A DNA stretch of 64,000 nt from Bog-105 sp965277435 (GTDB lineage: Bacteria; Acidobacteriota; Terriglobia; Bryobacterales; Bryobacteraceae), in NCBI GenBank assembly GCA_965277435.1, contig OZ255821.1, forward strand, positions 3,844,001 to 3,908,000, given 5' to 3'. The notes beneath the pieces are model-generated. The model ran no database searches, was not told the origin of the DNA, and saw only the letters and a program-made list of their open reading frames with translations. This document shows positions 1 to 8,385 of this stretch, piece after piece (positions within the stretch are counted from its first letter, which is position 1; each line of letters opens with the position of its first letter). Both the position numbers and the translations under genes were made by a program.

Positions 1-1068
1 TCTGGCGGCGAGCATCATCGCCCGCTCGTGAGCATCGGTGACATGAGGCAGTTGCGCGTTGACCTCCTCGCTGAGAAACCCGTTGAGCGCGGCCCGCAGC
101 CGGCTCGGATTCCCGTCGCTCGCAGAACGAGCAAGGACGTGCAACCAGGAAACATCCTGCCAGAGCCACGGCTTCTTCGTGTCGATATTGTTCATGCTTG
201 CGTAGCCTTGGAAGCCGATCCGGCTTTGAACGATTAGCGGCATCCACACGTCCGGGCTCGTTCCCGGCTCAACGCCCTCGAAGGCGGGAGGCATCACCGC
301 GACGATGGTCACGGGTGTTTGCTGGATGCGTATTTGTTTTCCCAGCACGGCGTAATCCTGGCCGAATCTCTCGCTCCAGAATCGATAGCTGATGGCCGCT
401 ACCGGAGCGGCGCCTGCCTGGTTGTCCTTTGCGGTGAACGCACGCCCGGCGAGCGGCGAAATACGGAGCACCGGGAAAAAGTTCTCGGCTACCAGTTGTC
501 CTTTGATGGCGCTGGTGGTTCCGGAGTCGTTGTGTATATTTACTCCAACAACCTCGGTGAAGCCGGTGAGTGACGCCATCGTTTCGCAGGCCTTTTGCAT
601 TTCACGAAGGTCCGGATAGGAGAAGTGGACTTCGCTCAGCGATCCCGGGTATTTGATCGAGACAAGATGGAGGGCTTGCGGGTTTGGGACAGGCAAGGTG
701 TTGAGCAGGATTGCTTTGCAGAAACTAAACACCGTAGTGTTCGCTCCGATAGCGACGGCCATGGTAAACACAACGGTGAGAGCGAACCCCGGCGAGCGCC
801 GCAATGTGCGCAGCGCATAGCGCACATCTCTGACAACGTTTTCCAGCAGCCGGATGCCGCGCTGTTCCCGGCATTCTTCGCTGGTCCGAGCCACTCCGCC
901 CAGCGCGATGTAAGCCCGCCGTCGCGCTTCCCCGGGCGCAAAACCGGCCCCCATATGCTTCTGTGTTTCGAGCGCCAGATGGGTTTGAATCTCTTCCGCA
1001 AGCTCGCTTTCCAGGCGATTACGAAACAGAAGTGCGCGCAGGCGGAGATAGAGGTCGCTCCACCGCAT
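1..1068 (-). CDS. ADOP-family ABC-type permease, N-terminal part (continues past the left edge)
   Basis: Reading the minus strand from the ATG at 1068 gives 356 open codons that run off the window. Residues 1-70 form the short helical prefix domain common in this family (SELAEEIQTHLALE, then ARRRAYIALGG). A membrane helix follows near residues 100-120 (SPGFALTVVFTMAVAIGANT), then the start of a MacB-like extracytoplasmic core domain. This matches the acidobacterial duplicated orphan permease (ADOP) family, FtsX/MacB-like permeases usually encoded next to a PadR regulator; their substrates are generally unknown. The start codon shares its A with the stop codon of the repaired padR reading frame (TGATG), which points to translational coupling. 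The C-terminal half cannot be seen. Confidence 0.87.
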   Translation of the reverse strand, partial: MRWSDLYLRLRALLFRNRLESELAEEIQTHLALETQKHMGAGFAPGEARRRAYIALGGVARTSEECREQRGIRLLENVVRDVRYALRTLRRSPGFALTVVFTMAVAIGANTTVFSFCKAILLNTLPVPNPQALHLVSIKYPGSLSEVHFSYPDLREMQKACETMASLTGFTEVVGVNIHNDSGTTSAIKGQLVAENFFPVLRISPLAGRAFTAKDNQAGAAPVAAISYRFWSERFGQDYAVLGKQIRIQQTPVTIVAVMPPAFEGVEPGTSPDVWMPLIVQSRIGFQGYASMNNIDTKKPWLWQDVSWLHVLARSASDGNPSRLRAALNGFLSEEVNAQLPHVTDAHERAMMLAAR

Positions 1069-1402
1069 CAGGCCAACTCCAGAACGCGCCCGATTGCCAG
1101 CGCCATTTTCGCCCAGTTATCGCGCTCAAGTTGCAGCTGCCGCTTGCCAGCCGGCGTGATCCGGTAAAAGCGCGCTCGCCGCCCCAGTTCGGAGATACCC
1201 ACTCCGCTTTGATCCAGCCCTGGTGTTCCAGACGATGCAGCGCCGGGTACAGCGAGCCTTGATTAACCTGTAGAACGTCTCGTGAAATTTGCTGAATCCG
1301 CTCCGAAATCGCCCAGCCGTGCATAACCTCGGTTTGAAGAGTCCGCAAAATAAGCAAATCCAGCGTGCCTTGCAGTATGTCTGCGCGTGCTTTCGATTCC
1401 AT
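1068..1402 (-). pseudogene. PadR-family transcriptional regulator with a 1-nt frameshift
   Basis: The first two thirds, from the ATG at 1402, are a standard PadR winged helix (ILQGTLDLLILRTL, then QGSLYPALHRLEHQGWIKAEW). At the GGG run at 1198-1200 the frame is lost. Adding one G restores GISELGRRARFYRIT and a normal PadR C-terminus ending in a TGA that overlaps the permease ATG. The repaired protein is about 111 residues, the usual size of the short PadR type. Without repair the frame runs on to 1019 as unrelated sequence. PadR proteins of this type repress themselves and the adjoining transporter gene. The lesion may be a base-calling error or a real mutation. Confidence 0.85.
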
Positions 1403-1427
1403 TGGTATCGAAAGACAACAATAAGGT

Positions 1428-1456
1428 GGTTTGGTGTCGTTTGTCAACACCAAACC
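1428..1456. promoter_or_regulatory. Perfect 10-bp inverted repeat upstream of padR, likely PadR operator
   Basis: GGTTTGGTGT at 1428-1437 and its exact reverse complement ACACCAAACC at 1447-1456 are separated by 9 bp. The repeat lies 26-54 bp upstream of the padR ATG at 1402. PadR dimers bind inverted repeats of this general geometry at their own promoters, so an autoregulatory operator is the simplest reading. The symmetry is seen; the function is inferred. Confidence 0.6.
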
Positions 1457-1491
1457 GGCGGTCGATTTTTGGAATCAGCGGCGGTGTTCTC

Positions 1492-2451
1492 TTATGGAGT
1501 TTTGAGAGCTACTCGCTGGTTCCAGGGCGCCACACTTTCCTCATACTCCATGGGATCGCCGAAACCTTCGGTTTGGACGCCGAGTTGGCGTAGAGCCTCC
1601 AAAGCCATCAATCGGCGATGCGCGTTGAATGTCATGATATGGGCGAAGACGCCGCCGTAGGTGAAGGTCTCCGCCGGTTCGCACAGCGCGTCGACGAAAG
1701 TATCGTCCCAGCTGGAGCGGTTTCGGATGTCACCGAGAATACGATGCAGTTCAGCATCCGTCTTTTCGAGTCTTTGCAGCATCGCTTGCGGCGAGCGCTG
1801 CGCTGGAGGAGGGCCATTCATATCCATATCGGCTCCGGACAGCGCGGCGCTCCAGACTTCCTTAGTGAAGATGATGTTTTCTAACAGCTGCCTCAGAGTC
1901 TTGTTCGACTCTCGCCAAGGCAGCATCTCCACCACCGTCGGCAGCGGCCGGTCCAATTGTTCCTTTGTCAAAGTTCCCGCGCATTCCAGCAAACGCCGCG
2001 TGTGCCAGGAGTCGTTGCCTGCGAAACGATCGAATAAATCCATGTCTTTCCTTTCTTTTGTTGACGAACCAAGAGTAAAAAAGTGAATTTGGTTGGACGC
2101 CGGCAAATGAAAATGCGGATCGCGTATGCGCCGGTAGATGCTCGGAGAAAATCGAAAAGCTTTTCGGAAAGCGCGAGTGAACGCCTCGAGCGAACCGTAG
2201 TTGGCGTCCAGGGCAACGTCCGTGACCGGCATTCCGGTATGCCCCAGCTGATAGGCTGCTCTTTCCAACAAAAGCCGTCGCCGCATGGCTGCCGGAGTTT
2301 CTTCGACGGCGCTTCGGAACAACCTGTGAAACTGCGTGCGGCTTTGATATGCCTGGCGCGCCAGATCTTGCGTTTTCGCGCGAGTGTCCAGGGAGTCCGC
2401 GACAATTGCACAGAGGCGGTCTCCTGTGTCCCGACGATCCGCTTTATCCAT
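1492..2451 (-). CDS. AraC-type HTH regulator fused to a DinB-like domain
   Basis: A 319-residue protein from the ATG at 2451; the open frame extends upstream but that part is basic and low in order. Residues about 20-110 contain an AraC-type double helix-turn-helix (DLARQAYQSRTQFHRLFRSAV, then PVTDVALDANYGSLEAFTRAFRKAFRFSPS). From about residue 145 a four-helix DinB/YfiT-like region follows (LFDRFAGNDSWHTRRLLE, then GGVFAHIMTFNAHRRLMALEALRQLG), with histidines placed as in the DinB metal site. AraC-DinB fusions occur in soil bacteria and their inducers are mostly unknown. The gene stands alone between padR and a VWFA gene on the same strand. Confidence 0.83.
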   Translation of the reverse strand: MDKADRRDTGDRLCAIVADSLDTRAKTQDLARQAYQSRTQFHRLFRSAVEETPAAMRRRLLLERAAYQLGHTGMPVTDVALDANYGSLEAFTRAFRKAFRFSPSIYRRIRDPHFHLPASNQIHFFTLGSSTKERKDMDLFDRFAGNDSWHTRRLLECAGTLTKEQLDRPLPTVVEMLPWRESNKTLRQLLENIIFTKEVWSAALSGADMDMNGPPPAQRSPQAMLQRLEKTDAELHRILGDIRNRSSWDDTFVDALCEPAETFTYGGVFAHIMTFNAHRRLMALEALRQLGVQTEGFGDPMEYEESVAPWNQRVALKTP

Positions 2452-2596
2452 GCTTCCGGTTCTCCATCTGGAACGAATCATAGACGAAAGATGACGTCTC
2501 CCGCCTGATCGTACGTACCAAAAAGCCGAACCAAGACGAATGCCCCTGATAGGCAACGGCAGGCTTGGCGTCCGGCAATCGATCGCCCGCCGGATC

Positions 2597-3565
2597 TTAG
2601 CGGCTGGGCGAAGCCGCGGCAGCGACCGTCGTCCCGGGCGTGTAGCCGATACGCGTGCGGGCAAGCAGTTTTGTTCCGTGCCGCGGGGCTGAGACGTTCA
2701 CCTTAATCGCGCGGAATTTGCCATTCTGTTCCACGTTAGTCGGCGAATAGCCGAGTGTGTAGACGTTGCGGATCGTCCGAGCGATTGTTTTGCAATTAGC
2801 GGCGGCTTGGCCGGGACGGGCGGGCAGGAACGCTTCGCCGCCAGTCACCTGAGCGAGTTTCTTCAAAAAATCGGGGCTGGTCTCATCGTCGTACTTGCCG
2901 AAAAGGCCGATGGTATAAATCACAACATCGGAGTTCGTGGCGTCGGCCATTACCTGCTCGATGGTGTGCGTGCTGGCATTGTCGCCGCCATCGCTGATGA
3001 GAATGAGGGCCTTCTTATCCTGATGGAGTTGGTGGACGTGAGCGATGCCTTCCTCTAGCGCATCGTAGAGGGCAGTTTTGCCTCCAGCCGCTGTGGCGGG
3101 CAGGGCGCGCTCAAGCTGGCGCGAATTGCCGGAGAACAACTGCGCGCGCGGCAGTCCGAGCGAAACCTGGTCGTTGAAGTTAATGACAAACAGCTCGTCC
3201 CGGGGATTGCTGTTCCGGGCAAACGCTTTGGCGGCGGCTACGATGGCGCTGTGTTTACGACGCATGCTGCCGCTGTTGTCAACGATTAAACCGACCGCGA
3301 CCGGGCTATCAGCGTGACGAAACAAGCCAAGCGATTGCTTTTGGTTGTCTTCGAATACCTGGAAATTGCTTTGGCGGAGGCCGTTGACGAACGAGCCTTT
3401 CCGATTGAAAACGGCGGCCTGGAGCACCACCATCTGCACTTTCACAGAAAAATGAAAGGTTTGGTCGTCGGAGCCGGGTTGCGGGTCGGCCGAATCGGGA
3501 GTGGCGAAGACACACGCTGGCGCGAGCGTCAGCAGCAAAAGGAGAAGGCGAGCGGGCGAAGTCAT
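2597..3565 (-). CDS. Secreted VWFA-related acidobacterial domain protein
   Basis: About 322 residues. The start is taken at the ATG at 3565; a GTG directly precedes it. A signal peptide (LLLLLLTLAPACVFA) is followed by a short beta domain (FHFSVKVQMVVLQAAVFNRKG) and a von Willebrand factor A domain. The MIDAS metal site DNSGS lies near residue 96, with the later motifs ILISDGGDNAS and GGEAFLP. The ending, YTLGYSPTNVEQNGKFRAIKVNV followed by ARTRIGYTP, is diagnostic of the family. Members are exported and probably take part in metal-dependent protein binding at the cell envelope; no specific role is established. A paralogue lies at 8363-9403 and a remnant of another at 34585. Confidence 0.88.
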   Translation of the reverse strand: MTSPARLLLLLLTLAPACVFATPDSADPQPGSDDQTFHFSVKVQMVVLQAAVFNRKGSFVNGLRQSNFQVFEDNQKQSLGLFRHADSPVAVGLIVDNSGSMRRKHSAIVAAAKAFARNSNPRDELFVINFNDQVSLGLPRAQLFSGNSRQLERALPATAAGGKTALYDALEEGIAHVHQLHQDKKALILISDGGDNASTHTIEQVMADATNSDVVIYTIGLFGKYDDETSPDFLKKLAQVTGGEAFLPARPGQAAANCKTIARTIRNVYTLGYSPTNVEQNGKFRAIKVNVSAPRHGTKLLARTRIGYTPGTTVAAAASPSR

Positions 3566-3690
3566 CACGTTTCCACTACTAAGATGATCCTAGCAGCGAA
3601 TTTTGATCGGGTAAATGTGCCGGATGACAAGATAGTGGCGCCGGAGCTGGTCACGGATGCAGATCGACATAAGCTGGTAATAACAACGCC

Positions 3691-4782
3691 ATGCGGGAAC
3701 GAAGACAGATCCTTGAGCGATGGACCCAGATTGCGGCAGCGGGTGAAGTGGCGGTCCTTGCGACCGTAATGCAGACAGAGGGTTCCTCCTACCGGCTGCC
3801 GGGCGCTCGACTCCTGCTAACACAGGATGGACGCAGGGTCGGCGGGGTGAGCGGCGGCTGCCTGGAAGACGACATTACGAAAAAGGCCTGGTGGCTGACG
3901 GCGGATGGTCCGGTAATTCGGCGCTATGACACGACACGGGATGGCGAACTGGCGACGGATGGCTACGGACTAGGCTGTAACGGAATTATCCACGTCCTTT
4001 TGGAGCGGGTGACCCGGGAAACGCCGTCGGTTCTGCCGATTTTGGAAAGGGTGGAGCAGGACAGAAATCCGGTACGAATCGGACACGTGCTAGCGCCGGC
4101 CCAGTCCATTGGTAGGCGAGTGATCGTGGCCGGGGATGATTCGCTGACCCACAATCTGCCGGATGAAGCGCAGGCAGCCGAAATACTGGCTGGAAATGTC
4201 GAATTCGAAGTGTTTTGGGAGCAGGTAGCACCCCCCGTTCATTTACTCGTGTTTGGGGCGGGAGACGATGCCATTCCCATGACCCAATTTGCCCACCAAC
4301 TGGGCTGGCGCCTTTCCGTGTTCGACGGGCGGGCGCACTATGCCCGCGGCGATAAATTTCCACTGGCGAATGAGGTATCGGTGCGCGCACCTGGTGCTGC
4401 GGCTCCGGCAATCGATGAATGGACGGTGGCGGTGGTTATGACGCACAGCTACAGCCAGGACCTGGATATTGTGCGCACGCTGGCAAGGCTGCCGTTGCCG
4501 TATTTGGGCATACTCGGGCCGCGGAAACGAACCAACCAGGTGCTAGAGGAAGCGGCCATCCCGGAAGGTGAGCGAGCAGCTGCCTTGCATGCGCCGATGG
4601 GTCTGGATATTGGCGCGGACGGCCCGGAGCAGGTAGCGCTGGCGGTAACGGCTGAGATTCAGGCAACGATGAGTGGACGGATGGCGGGCTTTCTGCGCGA
4701 CCGCGGCGGACCGATTCATCTGGCTGGCGACGGAGCAGTGCGCGAGGAGCAGGCTTGGGTTCGTTCTATCGTTTGCGCTTGA
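3691..4782 (+). CDS. XdhC/CoxI family protein (molybdenum hydroxylase maturation)
   Basis: 363 residues, the usual family length. The N-terminal XdhC/CoxI segment holds VMQTEGSSYRLPGARLLLTQDG and GGVSGGCLEDDI. The C-terminal Rossmann-like domain starts at HLLVFGAGDDAIPMTQFA and includes YLGILGPRKRT. XdhC proteins bind molybdopterin cofactor and help sulfurate and insert it into xanthine dehydrogenase and related enzymes. No molybdenum hydroxylase subunit is encoded nearby, so this is an orphan copy and its client cannot be named. The next gene may start inside its last codons, suggesting co-transcription. Confidence 0.88.
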   Translation: MRERRQILERWTQIAAAGEVAVLATVMQTEGSSYRLPGARLLLTQDGRRVGGVSGGCLEDDITKKAWWLTADGPVIRRYDTTRDGELATDGYGLGCNGIIHVLLERVTRETPSVLPILERVEQDRNPVRIGHVLAPAQSIGRRVIVAGDDSLTHNLPDEAQAAEILAGNVEFEVFWEQVAPPVHLLVFGAGDDAIPMTQFAHQLGWRLSVFDGRAHYARGDKFPLANEVSVRAPGAAAPAIDEWTVAVVMTHSYSQDLDIVRTLARLPLPYLGILGPRKRTNQVLEEAAIPEGERAAALHAPMGLDIGADGPEQVALAVTAEIQATMSGRMAGFLRDRGGPIHLAGDGAVREEQAWVRSIVCA

Positions 4783-5606
4783 AATATTCGCCGGTGCGAA
4801 CTGGTTGGCTGATGTGGACTTTGGTCCTGGCCGGGACGGCGTTGCCGGTCGTCTGGGCGCAGCAGCAAGATAGCGCTGCTTCGAAAGGCAAGCAGGTGGT
4901 CGATAGCGCTTTGGCGGGGCTGGGCGGGGACCACTTCCTGCAGATGCGCAACCGCCTGGCGAGCGGTCGCGTGTATGCGTTTTTTCACGACCAGATGAGC
5001 GGGCTCGATCTGGCAAGAATCTATACCGAATACACGGATAAGGCGCCAGAAAATGGAGTTGCCGTGTGGGAGCGGGAACTGCTGGGCAAAAAAGGCGATT
5101 ATTCGTTTCTTTTCCTGCCCGACCAGGCTTGGGACATTACCTTCCGGGGTGCACGTCCCATCCCGGATGAAAACTGGCAGAAGTATCTGAGATCGACCGA
5201 GACCAACATCTTGTATTTGCTGCGCAGCCGTCACGGCGAAGCGGGGATGGATTTCGACTACGTGAGCAGCGAGGTCTACTTAAGCAGGCACGTGGAAATT
5301 GTGGATATCACGGATGCACAGAGCCAGACCATCCGGGTGTATTTCGACCACAACAGCCGGCTGCCGGTGCGGCAGATTTATAAATGGTTGGACGAGGAGA
5401 CACGGGAGCGGAACGAGGAGATTACGGTCTTCGACAAATATCGCGATGTGGGCGGCGGCATCATGTGGCCCTACAGTATCGAGCGCGAACGGAATGGCTA
5501 TAAGGCGTACCAGTTTTTTGCGGACAAGGTGGAAGCAAACGTGACAATCCCGCCCAAAACGTTCGACCTGCCGCCAGGCGCAAAGATGTTGAAGAAGGTG
5601 GATTAG
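4755..5606 (+). CDS. Predicted secreted protein of unknown function
   Basis: Up to 283 residues from the TTG at 4755, which overlaps the end of the xdhC-like gene by 28 bp. An ATG at 4812 is the alternative start, but the longer form supplies the basic residues expected before the hydrophobic stretch WTLVLAGTALPVVWA. The mature part (GKQVVDSALAGLGGDHFLQMRNRLASGRVYAFFHD, later YRDVGGGIMWPYSIERERNG) resembles secreted acidobacterial proteins loosely related to outer-membrane lipoprotein-sorting (LolA-like) folds. That link is weak and based on pattern only. No catalytic motif is visible. Confidence 0.7.
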   Translation: MGSFYRLRLKYSPVRTGWLMWTLVLAGTALPVVWAQQQDSAASKGKQVVDSALAGLGGDHFLQMRNRLASGRVYAFFHDQMSGLDLARIYTEYTDKAPENGVAVWERELLGKKGDYSFLFLPDQAWDITFRGARPIPDENWQKYLRSTETNILYLLRSRHGEAGMDFDYVSSEVYLSRHVEIVDITDAQSQTIRVYFDHNSRLPVRQIYKWLDEETRERNEEITVFDKYRDVGGGIMWPYSIERERNGYKAYQFFADKVEANVTIPPKTFDLPPGAKMLKKVD

Positions 5607-5722
5607 CGAGTCAGCGCCTGTTTGGCGTATGCGCATACATTTACTGCTACAATCTGGACTCAAGCGACGGCAACCGACGAGACAGATTGCGCCGCATGAA
5701 CCGGTCTTCCGAAGGCGGATCC

Positions 5723-6652
5723 ATGGATCTTGATCAGCTGCATACATTTCTGGAGATCGTGAGGCTGAAAAGCTTCTCCAAAGCCGCGCAAACCTGTTAC
5801 CGCACGCAACCGGCGATCAGCGCACAGGTTCGTCAACTCGAGCAGGAACTGAATACAACGCTGTTTGAGCGTTACGGGACAAAAATCGCGCTGACGGTCG
5901 CCGGGCGGATATTCGCCGACCACGCCGAGCAGATTCTGGCTACGCGGAAGCGGGCGCAGGAGGCCATCAACGAACTCGAAAAAGTTCCGCGCGGCGAACT
6001 GGTCATTGCAGCCAACGAAGCGACTTGTATTTACGTGCTGCCCGGCGTGTTTGCCGAATTCAAGAAGCGTTTTCCCAACGTGCAACTTCTGGTCGACCGC
6101 TCCTACGGGACGGCGGTGGTGCAGGCGGTGCTCGACAATCAGGCCGATTTCGGGATTACGCAGCTGCCCGTGCAGGAGAAAAAACTGCAGGCGGTGAATA
6201 TTCATTCGGACGAGATCAAGCTACTGATTCCTTTTGGACACGCGCTGGCCAAACAGGAGCGGGTGCTGCCGAAGGATTTACTGGGGCATCCGATTCTAAT
6301 GCCGAAGACCGGAACCACGCGCGCCCGCTTGAATGCCTGGCTCGATCCGATTCTTGATGATTTGAAGATTTCGATGGAACTCGATTCCACCGAAATGATC
6401 AAACGGTTCGTGATGGCGGATCTGGGGCTTTCGTTTCTGGCGGCGTCGCATTGCCGGGAGGAAGTCGAAAGCCAGAAGCTGGCCTGTGTGTCGCTGGGAC
6501 CCGAGCTAATGATGCGCCGTGTAGGATTGATTTACCGGCGGGATAAGTCTTTGTCGAAGGCAGCGCTAGGATTTATTGAGGTGACGTTGATGAACGCAGA
6601 CAATCAGATCGGAGCGATCTCCGAACCAAGGCTGTGGGCGTCGGGGTCATAG
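5723..6652 (+). CDS. LysR-family transcriptional regulator
   Basis: 309 residues from the ATG at 5723, chosen because it gives the canonical LysR start MDLDQLHTFLEIVRLKSFSK and has GAAGG upstream. The winged helix covers residues 1-60 (AAQTCYRTQPAISAQVRQLEQELNTTLFER), followed by a linker helix and a periplasmic-binding-protein-like effector domain starting near residue 90 (GELVIAANEATCIYVLPGVFAEF). The effector domain is of the general CysB/CbbR type and its ligand cannot be predicted. The next gene starts 20 bp after the stop codon and could be co-transcribed. A perfect 12-bp palindrome (GTATGCGCATAC, 5627-5638) lies 85 bp upstream. Confidence 0.88.
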   Translation: MDLDQLHTFLEIVRLKSFSKAAQTCYRTQPAISAQVRQLEQELNTTLFERYGTKIALTVAGRIFADHAEQILATRKRAQEAINELEKVPRGELVIAANEATCIYVLPGVFAEFKKRFPNVQLLVDRSYGTAVVQAVLDNQADFGITQLPVQEKKLQAVNIHSDEIKLLIPFGHALAKQERVLPKDLLGHPILMPKTGTTRARLNAWLDPILDDLKISMELDSTEMIKRFVMADLGLSFLAASHCREEVESQKLACVSLGPELMMRRVGLIYRRDKSLSKAALGFIEVTLMNADNQIGAISEPRLWASGS

Positions 6653-6672
6653 AAACGAATAGGGATGGAAAA

Positions 6673-7044
6673 ATGGCAAGCGTGACAGCCCGAAGCGCCA
6701 CAATCTTCATTGCAAGCGGCGACGAGACGAAGGTGTATCACTCGGTAGAGGATGTGCCGGTGGAAATGCGGCGGCGGCTGCTCGAAACGACGCGAAGTGT
6801 GAATTCGGCGACCATCCTGATTGCGGATAAGCGCGGCCGGGAAGAGCTGGTACGGGCTTTGCAGGGTGGGCAGAGCAACGTGCAGTCTCGCCTGGTAGAT
6901 ACGATCCGGGGAAAGCAGCCTGACCGGAAAGAGGCGGCGACACCCAGGTTTGCCGGGTTGCGTTCTCCCTGGACGTGGTTGGAATTTTTATTGCCGATTG
7001 CGATTGGCGCGTCGCTGTGGCTGTTGCTGGATTCGCATTTTTAG
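6673..7044 (+). CDS. Small C-terminally membrane-anchored protein of unknown function
   Basis: 123 residues from the ATG at 6673, preceded by AGGGATGGA. Residues 1-75 look like a soluble alpha/beta segment (ATIFIASGDETKVYHSVEDVP, then SATILIADKRGREELVRALQGG). A variable linker follows, and a single hydrophobic helix (WLEFLLPIAIGASLWLLLD) ends 3 residues before the C-terminus, giving a tail-anchored topology. I do not recognise the family. It lies between the LysR gene and another unknown small gene on the same strand. Confidence 0.62.
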   Translation: MASVTARSATIFIASGDETKVYHSVEDVPVEMRRRLLETTRSVNSATILIADKRGREELVRALQGGQSNVQSRLVDTIRGKQPDRKEAATPRFAGLRSPWTWLEFLLPIAIGASLWLLLDSHF

Positions 7045-7100
7045 CCGGAATCGCCTGACGAGACACTAATGTTTTTCCGGGAACAGCCGATGAGTCTGCT

Positions 7101-7463
7101 GTGACCACTTACTACAGCGAAACAAATCAGGACGCGGTCCTCAAGATACCGGCCAATGCGGCCAAGCTCCAGGAAAAGCGCGAAATTCTCTGCCGGTTCC
7201 AGGAGATGAAGTCGCAGATGTTGCTCCTCAAGGCGCAAGCCCGGCCACCGGCTGGAGAACTAGTCAGCGTCGAATATAACGATGCGCTATTTCTGGGAGA
7301 AATAGTGGGCCTCGCCCCTGCCGCCACTGGCCACTGGCAGGTTGAGGTGAAAGTGGAGCAGGTACTAAGCGGTTTGCAGAGCCTGATGAATTTGCGGGAT
7401 CGTTTGCTCGGTGAAGGTGTCGCCGTGCGCTCCGAGAGTAGCCCCATGCGCTTGTGCGCCTGA
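7101..7463 (+). CDS. Small cytosolic protein of unknown function
   Basis: 120 residues from a GTG start at 7101; no in-frame ATG is available nearby. Residues 20-45 form an amphipathic helix (AAKLQEKREILCRFQEMKSQMLLLKAQ). A compact region rich in beta propensity follows (GELVSVEYNDALFLGEIVGLAP, then HWQVEVKVEQVLSGL), reminiscent of a small PilZ- or SH3-like barrel, but no diagnostic motif is present. It has no signal peptide or membrane helix. It ends 34 bp before rfbD. Confidence 0.55.
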   Translation: MTTYYSETNQDAVLKIPANAAKLQEKREILCRFQEMKSQMLLLKAQARPPAGELVSVEYNDALFLGEIVGLAPAATGHWQVEVKVEQVLSGLQSLMNLRDRLLGEGVAVRSESSPMRLCA

Positions 7464-7497
7464 ACCGAAGCTTGTCATCCGGTATGCTGCAGGAGGA

Positions 7498-8385
7498 ATG
7501 CAGCAAAAGGTCTTAGTCTTTGGCGGAGGCGGTCAGCTCGGAGTGGAGATTTGCCGTGAACTGGAACGGCGGAACTGGGCTGTTGAGACATTCGACAGGC
7601 AAAAGCTCGACGTTACTGACGCCGCACGCGTGGAAGCGGTAATTGGGGCAGCCAATCCGGATGTGGTGATAAATTCGGCGGCTTATAACCAGGTAGACAT
7701 CGCGGAAGAGGAGCCGTTCGCCGCTTTTGAAGCCAACGCGCTTGCCGTACGCAACTTGGCGCTGGCGTGTAGGCAATCCGGAGCGCAACTGGTTCATTAT
7801 TCGACAGATTACGTGTTTGATGGAATGAAGGGTGCGCCCTACGTGGAGACTGATGCGCCGCATCCCCTGGGAGCTTATGCCGTTTCGAAACTCGCAGGTG
7901 AGTTATACGCGCAGGCCTATCTCGCTGACCCGCTGATTATCAGAACTTCCGGCGTGTTCGGACCGGCGGCCTTGTTCACGCCGCGCGGCAATTTTGTCGA
8001 AGTCATGTTGCGTTTGGGTAAGGGTCAGAATCCGATTCGAGTCTTGGAAGACCATTCCGCTTCGCCCACGTACGCACCCGCCATGGCCGCGCGCACGGTA
8101 GATATGTTGGAAAAAAAACTGACGGGTGTATTTCACATGGGTGGGGGAGAAGCCATTTCCTGGTACGAATTCGCCAAAATGATTTTTGAACTGGCCGGCA
8201 TGTCGCCTGTTGTGCAGCCGAGTGATGAACGGCAGTATCGAACCGCAGCCAGGCGGCCGAAGTTTTCAGCGCTGAGTAACCAGAAGCTCGACGAATCGGG
8301 AATTGCCCGGATGCCACCTCTGCGCGAGGCAGTGGCCGAATACTTAGAGGCTCGCAAGCACGTCAGCGCGCATCGTTCGGCGTAG
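7498..8385 (+). CDS. rfbD: dTDP-4-dehydrorhamnose reductase (RmlD/RfbD)
   Basis: 295 residues from the ATG at 7498, which has an ideal AGGAGG immediately upstream. The N-terminal nucleotide-binding loop is VFGGGGQLGVEI. STDYVFDG and the catalytic YAVSK (GAYAVSKLAGE) identify an extended short-chain dehydrogenase of the RmlD type, with the family features SPTYAPAMA and GVFHMGGGEAISWYEFA. The enzyme makes dTDP-L-rhamnose from dTDP-4-dehydro-L-rhamnose in the cytosol, a precursor for O-antigen and exopolysaccharide. The companion genes rfbA, rfbB and rfbC are not in the window. It is convergent with the next gene and overlaps it by 23 bp. Confidence 0.9.
   Translation: MQQKVLVFGGGGQLGVEICRELERRNWAVETFDRQKLDVTDAARVEAVIGAANPDVVINSAAYNQVDIAEEEPFAAFEANALAVRNLALACRQSGAQLVHYSTDYVFDGMKGAPYVETDAPHPLGAYAVSKLAGELYAQAYLADPLIIRTSGVFGPAALFTPRGNFVEVMLRLGKGQNPIRVLEDHSASPTYAPAMAARTVDMLEKKLTGVFHMGGGEAISWYEFAKMIFELAGMSPVVQPSDERQYRTAARRPKFSALSNQKLDESGIARMPPLREAVAEYLEARKHVSAHRSA

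Noticed and set aside
5627..5638. 12-bp palindrome GTATGCGCATAC upstream of lysR as a certain LysR operator
   Set aside because: LysR sites have a T-N11-A core; this palindrome lacks it and is short enough to arise by chance, so it was only mentioned in the gene entry.
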